A stretch of 24,937 nt of DNA from a virus. Of the stretch, positions 1 through 6,551 are shown one piece after another. Each line of letters opens with the position of its first letter. Position 1 is the first letter of the stretch. The position numbers were made by a program, and so were the translations under genes. The notes below the pieces were generated by a model. It ran no database searches. It was not told the DNA's origin and saw nothing but the letters and a program-made list of their open reading frames with translations. The stretch covers positions 1-24,937 of the IMG/VR virus record IMGVR_UViG_3300014827_000298, one strand, 5' to 3'.

Positions 1-2
1 TA

Positions 3-644
3 AACAACGTTGAACCGGGAGGCTATTGGGATAGAATTTCTCAGTACATGGTAACGGATCCGGCCTTGTTTTTTAGAGCCCTTGAAATCAGGTACGTGGG
101 TAAGAAACGGCTAGAGAAGTTACTGGTAGCAATGACTTATGAAGTAAAGGGAAAAGAAGACAATAGCATTGAGGTTTTTTTGCATAAACAAATATCCAAT
201 TTGCTTAACGATCGTGTAGCATTGTTTACAGTTGGCTATGAGTCTATGGAAATTGAAAAATTCGTGGAAAAGCTTCTTCGCAATGGAGTAAAAGCGCTTA
301 TTGACGTGCGAGAGAAACCAATCAGTCGCAAAAAAGGTTTTGCAAAAACTGCACTGAGTGGTGCTTTGGAAAGCGCAGGAATCAAATATATTCATATTCG
401 TGAATTAGGTAGTCCGGGAGATGCTAGAAAAGGGTTGCACGATAATAACAACTGGGTAGAATTTTCCGAAAAATATTTACATCATTTGGCAGGTCAAAGG
501 GATATCCTTGTCGAATTGTCAACAACAATAAAGAAAGGGTTATTTTGTCTCATGTGCTTTGAGAGGGACTTTAACCAATGCCATCGTAGCCTGTTGGCAA
601 AAGAACTGCAAAAACTATGTAATATTGAGGTGATTCATTTGTGA
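3..644 (+). CDS. DUF488 family protein, 5' end probably outside the window
   Basis: The C-terminal two thirds match DUF488: a beta-strand start reading FTVGYES, then GVKALIDVRE, and a Cys-rich end reading CLMCFERDFNQCHRS, the family's conserved CFE-D-CHR signature. The frame is open to the left edge; the first ATG is at 48, but the 15 codons before it read like protein and no Shine-Dalgarno site sits near that ATG, so the true start is probably upstream. The N-terminal ~57 residues precede the DUF488 core and are unassigned. The stop overlaps the GTG start of the next gene (GTGA), so the two are translationally coupled. DUF488 proteins are compact Rossmann-like proteins of unclear biochemistry, often in two-gene accessory modules. 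Family assignment is firm; function is not known. Confidence 0.82.
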   Translation, partial: NNVEPGGYWDRISQYMVTDPALFFRALEIRYVGKKRLEKLLVAMTYEVKGKEDNSIEVFLHKQISNLLNDRVALFTVGYESMEIEKFVEKLLRNGVKALIDVREKPISRKKGFAKTALSGALESAGIKYIHIRELGSPGDARKGLHDNNNWVEFSEKYLHHLAGQRDILVELSTTIKKGLFCLMCFERDFNQCHRSLLAKELQKLCNIEVIHL

Positions 645-1468
645 CTATCACAGTTGGATGGAAACGTGAACGGATTTTGGTATTAGTAAAGGCATACCCA
701 CAACCTAGCAAAAAGTATGGTGAATCAGTATGTACGGCTGGGATAACTTCAACAGGCGAGTGGATAAGATTATTCCCAGTGGAATTTAGAACTTTGCCCA
801 TAGAAAGTACTTTTGAAAAGTGGACTTGGATTGAAGCGAATATCATTAAATCCAGCGATCCTCGACCAGAGTCGCATAAAATTGATCATGATTCGATAAT
901 TAGCTTACATAAAGTCGAAACGAGTGGACAATGGAGACTAAGAAAGAAAATTCTATTGCCATTATGCATTAGTTCACTTGAAGAACTAAAGACGTTGCAT
1001 GATTTAAATAAAACCTCACTAGGTATTTTTAAACCAAAGCATGTTGAAGGACTTGTTATAGAGCCGACGTCTCAAGAGTGGAATACAAAGAAACAAGAGG
1101 CATTGAATCGTGCCATAAGCCAACCATCGCTATTCGATAGGCGAAAAGTATCATTAAAGCCAATAGAAAAAGTGCCATATAAGTTCTCTTACAAATTTAC
1201 TTGTGATAACCCTAATTGCAAAGGACACACACTTCAAATACTCGACTGGGAGATAAATCAGTCTTATAGAAAATGGAAAATCTACTATGGTTCAGAAGAA
1301 ATCGCCCTAGAAATGATTCGTAAAAAATACTTTGAGGAATTTACTGAGAAATGTGACTTATACTTCATAATGGGGACATTGAAGTCGATGGATAAATTCC
1401 GCCAGTTTTCTATTATTGGATTAGTCTATCCACCTAAAGTGAAGTACGAACAGTTTTCATTATTCTAG
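641..1468 (+). CDS. Probable dual-OB domain protein, partner of the DUF488 gene
   Basis: This 275-residue protein starts at GTG, overlapping the previous stop by 4 bases, with GAGGTG 8 bases upstream of the start. The N-terminus (ILVLVKAYPQPSKKYGE, then VCTAGI and GEWIRLFPV) resembles proteins annotated as dual-OB-fold (DuOB) domains, which often sit beside DUF488-type genes. A second conserved block near residues 185-205 reads CDNPNCKGH followed by ILDWE, with two cysteines and a histidine that could bind a metal. No catalytic motif is visible. OB folds bind nucleic acid, so a sensor or DNA-binding role next to a DUF488 effector is a reasonable inference but is not shown by the sequence. The gene ends just before a hairpin terminator. 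Confidence 0.7.
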   Translation: MTITVGWKRERILVLVKAYPQPSKKYGESVCTAGITSTGEWIRLFPVEFRTLPIESTFEKWTWIEANIIKSSDPRPESHKIDHDSIISLHKVETSGQWRLRKKILLPLCISSLEELKTLHDLNKTSLGIFKPKHVEGLVIEPTSQEWNTKKQEALNRAISQPSLFDRRKVSLKPIEKVPYKFSYKFTCDNPNCKGHTLQILDWEINQSYRKWKIYYGSEEIALEMIRKKYFEEFTEKCDLYFIMGTLKSMDKFRQFSIIGLVYPPKVKYEQFSLF

Positions 1469-1494
1469 GATCAACACTCAAACAATTGGTGCTA

Positions 1495-1527
1495 AAGTCC
1501 TTACAATTACTGTAGGGGCTTTTTTAT
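1495..1527 (+). terminator. Rho-independent terminator after the DUF488 pair
   Basis: An 11-bp stem (AAGTCCTTACA with TGTAGGGGCTT, two G-T pairs) and a 5-base loop are followed by a run of six T. It closes the DUF488/dual-OB transcription unit. Confidence 0.75.
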
Positions 1528-1532
1528 TATAT

Positions 1533-1570
1533 GAGACAGGTTTCCCCTAATTTCGCAAGGTAGTTATAAT
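1533..1570 (+). promoter_or_regulatory. Promoter with GACAGGTTTCCCC box
   Basis: A GAGACAGGTTTCCCC box (1533-1547) lies 17 bases before a perfect TATAAT (1565-1570). TTTCCC at 18-bp spacing could act as a poor -35. Almost the same 24-base block recurs at 3991, and related boxes occur at 2888, 3193 and 5961. The box is therefore either a shared operator or part of a copied promoter cassette. The next gene starts about 200 bases downstream. Confidence 0.5.
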
Positions 1571-1724
1571 ATAATATATCTCTGTGATAAGGTGTGTTCT
1601 CTTGAGTGTTATTCATATATTGCGAGTCATTATTTGGTGCAGTTACCTAGATTGAGAGGAACGAATCAATATCGCTCTTAAATAGAAATAATACCTATAA
1701 CTATAATAGGGAGATGTAGATAAT

Positions 1725-1769
1725 ATGTTCACAAATAAAATAGGGGCAAAGGAGGAGGAGGAAGAATAA
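1725..1769 (+). CDS. Possible 14-residue leader peptide, coupled to the TIR-like gene
   Basis: The short reading frame MFTNKIGAKEEEEE ends in TAA, whose last base is the A of the ATG of the next gene (TAATG). Its poly-Glu tail is simply the translation of the long GGAGGAGGAGG ribosome-binding site. A TATAAT at 1702-1707 lies just upstream. It may serve only to bring ribosomes to the next start, or it may be chance. Its own ribosome-binding site is weak. Confidence 0.2.
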   Translation: MFTNKIGAKEEEEE

Positions 1770-2659
1770 TGAATGTTAAAGATAGCAAGTTTTTGACCAC
1801 TGATGCCCAAGTAGAGGGGTTGAATAAAGAATGTTTTGTTATAATGCCTATCGCCGATCCAGAAGGTTATGATAAAGGACATTTTGAACGTGTCTATAAA
1901 GATATATTTATCCCTGCAATCCAAAGTGCAGGTTTTATCCCGAGAAGAGCGGATGAAGAAAAAGGAACTAATTTAATACATATTGAAATTCTACGAAAGC
2001 TTGTTGAATGTCCGCTAGTCATATGTGATCTAAGCTCACGAAATCCAAATGTCTTATTTGAACTTGGGATTAGACAAGCTTTTGATAAGCCAGTTATTTT
2101 AGTACAAGAGGTAGGTACCCCGAGGATATTTGATATATCTTCTATAAGGTGCGTTGACTACTGTAAAGAACGTATTTACCATAAGGTAATTGAGGATCAA
2201 AAAAACATATGTGACGCATTACTGAAAACTGCTCAAGAGTGGGAAAAGGGCACATCCGTTAACTCAATTGTAAAGCTTTTATCTATTACCAAACCTGCGA
2301 GTCTACCTGATTCTAGTGAAACCCAACTCGATCCGATGATGCAAGTAATCTTAGCTGAACTCTCTCAGATAAAGGAAGAAGTTAGAAATACTCATATTCC
2401 TAGGTCTAGTAATGAGCGAGACTTTATGCTTGATAGTAATTTGAAAGAATATAATAATTATGAAGTACTTATGCATGATATGCTTAAGTTGGGTGTCGCA
2501 GATCAAGACATTGTAAATGAGATAAGAAGACAGGCAAAAAGATACAGAATGGCTGAAAGAAGAACTAATAAACCGGATGCAGGAGATTTAGCAGGTCGTT
2601 TCGAATCGTTGTATCAGATGGCATCTTTGTTGCCTAATCAGCTTAAAGAGGTTGATTAA
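1769..2659 (+). CDS. Nucleoside 2-deoxyribosyltransferase / TIR-like protein
   Basis: This 296-residue protein follows an excellent GGAGGAGG site. Residues 23-112 carry the hallmarks of the deoxyribosyltransferase/TIR-like Rossmann fold: FVIMPI (23-28), GFIPRRADE (55-63), then CPLVICDLSSRNPNVLFELG (81-100) with the conserved Glu in FELG (E98), and KPVILV. Family members cleave N-glycosidic bonds of nucleosides, or of NAD in TIR-type immune effectors. The C-terminal half has no recognised domain; it contains a helical, Glu-rich segment around 190-215 and a basic helix around 250-265, possibly a sensing or oligomerisation part. It stands alone between its own promoters and a gene-free stretch, inside what looks like a defence island. 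An anti-phage NADase-like effector is inference; a housekeeping nucleoside enzyme is less likely given the extra domain and context. Confidence 0.75.
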   Translation: MNVKDSKFLTTDAQVEGLNKECFVIMPIADPEGYDKGHFERVYKDIFIPAIQSAGFIPRRADEEKGTNLIHIEILRKLVECPLVICDLSSRNPNVLFELGIRQAFDKPVILVQEVGTPRIFDISSIRCVDYCKERIYHKVIEDQKNICDALLKTAQEWEKGTSVNSIVKLLSITKPASLPDSSETQLDPMMQVILAELSQIKEEVRNTHIPRSSNERDFMLDSNLKEYNNYEVLMHDMLKLGVADQDIVNEIRRQAKRYRMAERRTNKPDAGDLAGRFESLYQMASLLPNQLKEVD

Positions 2660-2840
2660 AAACAACTGACAGTACTTCACTAACAAATATTGCTGGCTAC
2701 GCTGGCACCCAACATAAACCCAGCCCCATAAGAGTTATGCAAGGCCCAGTCGCTATGGCAATATAGGAATATTAAAGGGGATATGGAGCACTAGACCATG
2801 GAAATCCTAATGACTCCCATTTAAGTCTTTGTTCACTTAT

Positions 2841-2873
2841 GACTCTCATCGGAAACGATCGGAGATTTTTTAC
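2841..2873 (+). terminator. Repeated hairpin, copy 1 (CTCATCG-GAAA-CGATCGGAG)
   Basis: The stem CTCATCG/CGATCGGAG with a GAAA tetraloop is followed by a T tract. This is the first of five dispersed hairpins of the same design in 2.8-9.4 kb. It lies about 70 bases before the XRE gene start and about 180 bases after the stop of the TIR-like gene, so it may end that unit or attenuate something read into the XRE gene. Confidence 0.6.
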
Positions 2874-2887
2874 TAACCTCTATTTCA

Positions 2888-2919
2888 TGACACGGTTTGT
2901 TCAAATAATGTGAGATAAT
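2888..2919 (+). promoter_or_regulatory. Promoter region of the small XRE gene
   Basis: A TGACACGGTTTGTTC box at 2888-2902 is followed by a -10-like GATAAT at 2914-2919, with GAGAGGAG just before the start codon. The layout is copied at 5961-5991 in front of a decayed second copy of the gene. Confidence 0.45.
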
Positions 2920-2943
2920 TAGGGCTAGAGAGGAGTGACCCCG

Positions 2944-3156
2944 ATGCTCTTAACCAACGAATCCCTCTGCCAACTAGTAGCCCAATACAGAAAAGATCGA
3001 CAGCTAACCCAAGTAGAACTAGCCACTATTATTGGGATCCGCCCTAGACATCTCAGTGATATAGAAACTGGGAGAAAGGTTCCCCGGATCCATACGCTTG
3101 CACGGTTAGCAGACGCCTTTGGAGTTTCGATCGATGAGTTGAGTGGAATACGTTAA
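2944..3156 (+). CDS. Small XRE-family helix-turn-helix regulator
   Basis: This is a 70-residue protein, almost entirely a Cro/C1-type HTH. The segment from LTQVELATIIGIRPRHLSDI gives helices 2 and 3, followed by GRKVPRIHTLARLADAFGVSIDEL, the standard end of the fold. The start is placed at ATG 2944 because AGAGGAG is spaced correctly for it and because the decayed copy at 6018 begins with the same MLLTNE; an upstream in-frame GTG is too close to the ribosome-binding site. It binds DNA, presumably as a dimer. It sits between its own promoter and terminator, and candidate targets are the GACACGTTTnCCC boxes around it. That regulatory link is inference. Confidence 0.85.
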   Translation: MLLTNESLCQLVAQYRKDRQLTQVELATIIGIRPRHLSDIETGRKVPRIHTLARLADAFGVSIDELSGIR

Positions 3157-3190
3157 AGTCCTTACTGTGGGGTAAGGGCTTTTTATTTTT
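3156..3190 (+). terminator. Terminator of the XRE gene
   Basis: A 10-bp stem (AAGTCCTTAC with GTAAGGGCTT) and a 5-base loop are followed by TTTTTATTTTT. It begins at the last base of the stop codon and resembles the terminator at 1495, suggesting a common origin. Confidence 0.75.
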
Positions 3191-3192
3191 GT

Positions 3193-3236
3193 GGGACACG
3201 TTTCCCCTTACTTTTCGTTTTTGGTATGCCATAATA
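3193..3236 (+). promoter_or_regulatory. GACACGTTTCCCC box and promoter of the GIY-YIG fusion gene
   Basis: The box GGGACACGTTTCCCC lies at 3193-3207, with a -10-like CATAAT at 3230-3235 before the gene at 3271. It belongs to the same motif family as 1533 and 3991. Confidence 0.45.
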
Positions 3237-3270
3237 AGGTAGTATTTCCTAAAAAGGGAGTGACGTACCA

Positions 3271-3933
3271 ATGTCGTTAGATATTTCCTTTGATAGGGTC
3301 TTCAGTGTAGATCAACTAATAAACGAAGAAAAAGGTAAAATTTCAAAACTTGTTGATGATACAAGTGAGAGCGGTCTCTTTTTTCTGTATTCCAAAAATA
3401 ACAACCTATTATATATTGGATGGTCAATTAATATTCGTGGAAATATAAAGGAATATATCATGGGACGAGCAAGCAATGTGAAAAAATTCCGTTCAGACAT
3501 TTACGCAGTTAAAATATTATATTATCATTCCTTTGATGCATTTAGGGATACTCATCAGGATTGTAATGATATTCAATTCTATTTAATTGACAAGCTTAAT
3601 CCTAGATTCAACGGCATAGAGTCAGTTAAAAAAGCTTATATTGATTCGGAGCGGTATATTAACAATCAGTGCAAGGAGTGGGAAGACATGAAAACTAAAA
3701 TGACCCCCGTCGAAGTCCTAGCCTGGTTCGAGAACGGCAAACCTCATCCACTGCGCTTCAAGTTCGACGGAGAAACCATCAAGATAGACCAGGTCCTATC
3801 TGTAACCGAAGAGAAGCTGGCCGGCAATAAGATGCTGTACTTCAGGTGCCAAAGCGAGATTGACGGAGTGCTGAAGCCGTCTGAAATTAAGTTCGAGCTA
3901 AGTACCTGCAAGTGGTTTTTGTGGAAGATGTGA
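3271..3933 (+). CDS. GIY-YIG-like nuclease domain fused to an ~80-residue module
   Basis: The protein has 220 residues. Residues 34-115 follow the GIY-YIG plan: SGLFFLY, LLYIGWSINIRGN with YIG at 48-50 and Arg56, then IQFYLIDKLNPRFN ending in Asn114. Against the UvrC pattern, the catalytic Glu position is Gln102 and the first GIY tyrosine is Phe, so cleavage activity is doubtful. Residues 140-220 are a separate module ending CKWFLWKM that also exists alone at 5606. Met140 (base 3688) has its own AAGGAG site 9 bases upstream and starts MKT like the stand-alone gene, so a short 81-residue product may also be made. Codon use shifts at the joint: the first part is AT-rich, the second clearly richer in GC. 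This points to a fairly recent fusion. The function of the module is unknown. Confidence 0.68.
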   Translation: MSLDISFDRVFSVDQLINEEKGKISKLVDDTSESGLFFLYSKNNNLLYIGWSINIRGNIKEYIMGRASNVKKFRSDIYAVKILYYHSFDAFRDTHQDCNDIQFYLIDKLNPRFNGIESVKKAYIDSERYINNQCKEWEDMKTKMTPVEVLAWFENGKPHPLRFKFDGETIKIDQVLSVTEEKLAGNKMLYFRCQSEIDGVLKPSEIKFELSTCKWFLWKM

Positions 3934-3951
3934 GGATATAACGACATAACG

Positions 3952-3984
3952 AAAGGCCTCAGCTTAATTGCTGGGGCCTTTTTC
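3952..3984 (+). terminator. Terminator of the GIY-YIG fusion gene
   Basis: A 12-bp stem (AAAGGCCTCAGC with GCTGGGGCCTTT) and a 6-base loop are followed by T residues. Confidence 0.8.
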
Positions 3985-3990
3985 ATTCAT

Positions 3991-4028
3991 GAGACAGGTT
4001 TCCCCTAATTTCGCGAGGAAGTTATGAG
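3991..4028 (+). promoter_or_regulatory. GACAGGTTTCCCC box before the AAA ATPase gene
   Basis: GAGACAGGTTTCCCC at 3991-4005 continues as TAATTTCGC, nearly identical to the block at 1533. The -10 position carries TATGAG, a weaker match than at 1565. Confidence 0.45.
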
Positions 4029-4059
4029 ATGATTAAATCATCTTGAGGGGGTAATTGTG

Positions 4060-5352
4060 ATGATCGATCCAGAAATGGGTTTTACTTCGGATGTAATTAA
4101 GGATCCAAATAGATTCGTAGGTAGAACGGATTTAATAAGGAAATGCGTGAAGGCTCTTAATACTACATTAGGATTAATTGCGGTATATGGTAAAAGAGGT
4201 GTCGGAAAATCTTCTTTGCTTCGCCAAATTCAACAAATTGCACTTGGAGATTATACGCTTGCTAACAGGGCAGGATTGAGTGGCGAGATTCCGAAACGCT
4301 CGCGTAGTTATTTAACTGTCTACTATTCATGTGATTCAATGATTAAGAACGCACAGGATCTCTTAATTCGTCTATGTAACGACCAAGACTCAGAAGATGG
4401 GCTACTTCGACTTGTTCCTGATGATGGCAAAGAAATTGTTGAATTTTCCAGAGCAAAAGAGGTTTCAGCAGGAGCTGATCTTAAAGTTGTAAAATGGGGT
4501 GCAAAAGGGGTTGAAACATCAAAGTACGCTCGTGTTGTCCCAGGAGATGTAGTGCAGACATTCCGAAATCTTGTTAACTCAATTGTCACTCATCAAGTAA
4601 AAGGTAGGATGAAACGTGATGGATTGCTCATAATATTAGATGAATTTGATGTTATAGATAATAAAGAGGGCATTGGTTCTTTGATCAAATCACTGAGCAG
4701 TGACACAGTTAAATTTGCAATCTGCGGTATTGGTCGGGACTTAAATGATTTAGTTTACGATCATGCCTCCGTGGAACGACTATTGGAAGAAGGCTCTATT
4801 CATGTTAGACCGATGGCTTATGATGAGTCTGAACAGGTATTATTTACTGCCGAAGCTTTATTTGATGGCGAAGTTGAGTTCGATAGAGATGTAATAACGG
4901 AAATAGCAACTCTGTCACAAGGCTATCCTTATGTCATTCAACTTTTGGGTAAAGAGTGTGTAAACCACCTTAATATTTCTAATACTACTTACATATCTAA
5001 AGATGTATTTGCAGAAGTCTTAAGGGAAGTGAAAAGTGGAGATGCCTTTCCTACGCTGGAAAGTCAGTATCAAAGAGCTATCGGTTATGCTTCAGGACGT
5101 CAAATCATACTCCACCTACTAGCAGAACAGCCTGAGGACAACACCTTATTTAATGATGAAGTTGGTAGGGTTGTGCTAATGGCAGCTCGGTCCGAGGCAG
5201 AGGAATTGGAAGTTGACCATGTTGACCAACTGTTACCACGACTAGTTGATAAGAAATATGGTCCTGCATTAGTTCGTGTTTCAGAGAGGCCCGGTCTATA
5301 TGAATTTGTTAATCCAGTATTCCGAATATATGTTAGTCTAAGAAACTTCTAA
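4060..5352 (+). CDS. AAA/STAND-type ATPase
   Basis: This is a 430-residue P-loop ATPase. The N-terminal RFVGRTDLIRKC is the sensor-like lead-in typical of Orc1/Cdc6-like and STAND ATPases. Walker A is GKRGVGKS at about 44-51, Walker B is LLIILDEFD at about 189-197, and a following strand, KFAICGIGRD, is in the sensor-1 position. The C-terminal ~130 residues look like winged-helix or helical repeat DNA- or partner-binding segments. ATG 4060 is preferred to the adjacent GTG 4057 because GAGGGGG is better spaced for it. There is no effector domain and no immediate partner gene. In this setting a role in phage or plasmid defence, or in element maintenance, is possible, but family membership is all the sequence shows. 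Confidence 0.78.
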   Translation: MIDPEMGFTSDVIKDPNRFVGRTDLIRKCVKALNTTLGLIAVYGKRGVGKSSLLRQIQQIALGDYTLANRAGLSGEIPKRSRSYLTVYYSCDSMIKNAQDLLIRLCNDQDSEDGLLRLVPDDGKEIVEFSRAKEVSAGADLKVVKWGAKGVETSKYARVVPGDVVQTFRNLVNSIVTHQVKGRMKRDGLLIILDEFDVIDNKEGIGSLIKSLSSDTVKFAICGIGRDLNDLVYDHASVERLLEEGSIHVRPMAYDESEQVLFTAEALFDGEVEFDRDVITEIATLSQGYPYVIQLLGKECVNHLNISNTTYISKDVFAEVLREVKSGDAFPTLESQYQRAIGYASGRQIILHLLAEQPEDNTLFNDEVGRVVLMAARSEAEELEVDHVDQLLPRLVDKKYGPALVRVSERPGLYEFVNPVFRIYVSLRNF

Positions 5353-5563
5353 AAGATAATCCAAAGTGCATAATCCATAGATTGGCAATTTAGTAACTGC
5401 CCATTATCCTATTGCTAAAGGAAGCGTAAACCATAAAAATCCTCTCAACCCCCATCACAGTCCTAGCTCACTTCTAAACCGACGACACACCCACTCCACT
5501 TTACATGGTGGCAGGACTCCATTGCCCCCAAGATTTACTTCTACTAATTTTCCAATCTCTAGA

Positions 5564-5605
5564 TTATAATAAGAACAAACGTTCCTAGAGAGGGCGAATG
5601 TACGT
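5564..5605 (+). promoter_or_regulatory. Promoter and ribosome-binding site of the stand-alone module gene
   Basis: A TATAAT-like hexamer in AGATTATAATAAG (about 5564-5576) is followed by AGAGAGGGCG before the ATG at 5606. The 250 bases between the ATPase gene and this gene otherwise hold nothing recognisable. Confidence 0.4.
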
Positions 5606-5854
5606 ATGAAAACAATTGCGGCACCTGTGGAAATGGTCTGTTGGTTCGATCTGAATGGTAAGCCTCACCCAGTACGATTTCGGCATATGGGGTCTGTTGT
5701 CAGGGTTCAACAGATTATCCACACAGCCGAAGAGAAACTCGCAGGGAATAGCATGAAAGTCTTTCGATGTCAAAGTGAAGTGGATGGGGTAATGAAGGTG
5801 TTTGAGTTGAAGTACGAACTGCAGACCTGTAAGTGGTTATTGTGGAAGATTTAG
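5606..5854 (+). CDS. Stand-alone ~80-residue module, paralogue of the GIY-YIG fusion C-terminus
   Basis: This 82-residue protein is colinear with residues 140-220 of the GIY-YIG fusion. Shared landmarks are GKPHP near residue 18, AEEKLAGN or TEEKLAGN in the middle, FRCQSE and DGV, and the end TCKW(F/L)LWK. The conserved Cys in FRCQSE and in TCKW could form a pair. It looks like a small beta-rich domain. No function is known to me. A third, truncated copy lies at 6992-7030, so the module has been duplicated within 3.5 kb. Confidence 0.75.
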   Translation: MKTIAAPVEMVCWFDLNGKPHPVRFRHMGSVVRVQQIIHTAEEKLAGNSMKVFRCQSEVDGVMKVFELKYELQTCKWLLWKI

Positions 5855-5882
5855 AGTTCCCAACCTTTCCGTACAAGCATAT

Positions 5883-5888
5883 TATAAT
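5883..5888 (+). promoter_or_regulatory. -10-like TATAAT followed closely by a hairpin
   Basis: A perfect TATAAT is followed about 25 bases later by the repeated hairpin at 5912. If active, it would give an RNA of only ~50 bases. No convincing -35 is visible. Confidence 0.3.
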
Positions 5889-5911
5889 AAGGGTTCTCTC
5901 TTAAAATACTT

Positions 5912-5940
5912 TGCCTTCATCGGAAACGATGGGGGTCTTT
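5912..5940 (+). terminator. Repeated hairpin, copy 2
   Basis: The stem CTTCATCG with CGATGGGGG around a GAAA loop is followed by TCTTT. It lies about 100 bases before the decayed XRE copy, mirroring copy 1 in front of the intact XRE gene, so hairpin, promoter and gene appear to have been duplicated together. Confidence 0.6.
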
Positions 5941-5960
5941 ATGTTTGCCCTGACTATATA

Positions 5961-5991
5961 TGACACGTTTTACCCAAGACATGTGTAATAA
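5961..5991 (+). promoter_or_regulatory. Duplicated promoter of the decayed XRE gene
   Basis: The box TGACACGTTTTACCC at 5961-5975 and TAATAA at 5986-5991 match the layout at 2888-2919, followed by the same GAGAGGAGCG ribosome-binding site. Confidence 0.4.
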
Positions 5992-6017
5992 TTAGCGCAA
6001 GAGAGGAGCGAACAAAT

Positions 6018-6104
6018 ATGCTTTTAACCAACGAAACTCTAGGCAAAAGGGTAGCTTGCTTTGTTTAGTATAAAACCGGCTAAACCTCTACCGAAGGTTA
6101 AATA
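6018..6104 (+). pseudogene. Decayed second copy of the small XRE gene
   Basis: The reading frame starts MLLTNETLGKRVACFV and stops after 16 codons. In the same frame, past two stops, YKTG and TSTE continue to align with the region YRKDRQLTQVE of the intact gene at 2944. The upstream promoter, ribosome-binding site and hairpin are also copied. The HTH core is lost, so no functional regulator is expected. Confidence 0.65.
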
Positions 6105-6114
6105 TGAGGAGCAA

Positions 6115-6141
6115 AGAGCCAGGTGCTTATGCCTGGCTCTG
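6115..6141 (-). terminator. Strong hairpin downstream of the Phe-rich peptide gene
   Basis: A perfect 9-bp stem (AGAGCCAGG with CCTGGCTCT) has an 8- to 9-base loop. On the minus strand it lies 15 bases after the stop of the Phe-rich gene and is followed by TTTGCTCCTC, only a partial T tract. It is best read as that gene's terminator. Confidence 0.5.
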
Positions 6142-6155
6142 CATATAAATATAAA

Positions 6156-6263
6156 TTAAAACCGCCGCCGTCGAAAGAAGAATGGATCAAAAAATGGAAA
6201 GAAAAACGGGAAAAAGAACGGGAAAAAGAAATCATCTCTATTAGAACGCCTTAAGCCAACCAT
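6156..6263 (-). CDS. Phe-rich 35-residue micro-protein
   Basis: The minus strand encodes MVGLRRSNRDD, then four blocks of two or three Phe separated by Pro, closing with FFFRRRRF; 15 of 35 residues are Phe. An AAAGGAGG site stands 9 bases before the ATG, as good as any ribosome-binding site here, and a hairpin follows the stop. The two neighbouring minus-strand genes are likewise spore-type micro-proteins with perfect ribosome-binding sites. The opposite strand is also open in the mirrored frame (Lys/Glu-rich), but its ribosome-binding site is poor. Function is unknown; a hydrophobic surface or membrane-coating peptide made during sporulation is a guess. Confidence 0.6.
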   Translation of the reverse strand: MVGLRRSNRDDFFFPFFFPFFFPFFDPFFFRRRRF

Positions 6264-6497
6264 AATAACTATCCTCCTTTCTCGTAGTGAAGATGGAAAA
6301 TGGTAATTTATAGTGTCTGTACAAAGTATGCAGCTTGTTCTGTAAAGGTTCGGCTATAGTGATACTGGACAATCGGGGAATACAGAGATTTTATATGATT
6401 ATGGACAATCAAGGAGTGAGAATGAAATGAATTAGTTAACGCATATGATTGGTTAGACCAGAGCTGAGCCTAGCATGATAATGAATGCGCTTAGTCT

Positions 6498-6518
6498 ACG
6501 GTGGGGGCCTTTTTTGTT
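6498..6518 (+). repeat. Half copy of the GATGGGGGCC-T hairpin arm
   Basis: The sequence ACGGTGGGGGCCTTTTTT matches the 3' arm and T tract of the hairpins at 7132 and 8096. A convincing 5' arm is missing, so termination is doubtful. Confidence 0.4.
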
Positions 6519-6551
6519 TTCAAGGATCATCAAGCTGCCCAGCGACATTCT

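Noticed and set aside
6129-6254. Lys/Glu-rich 41-codon frame on the + strand (MPGSAYKYK...)
   Set aside because: It is the exact mirror of the minus-strand Phe-rich frame; only the minus strand has a perfect, well-spaced ribosome-binding site, and the + strand start lies inside a strong hairpin.
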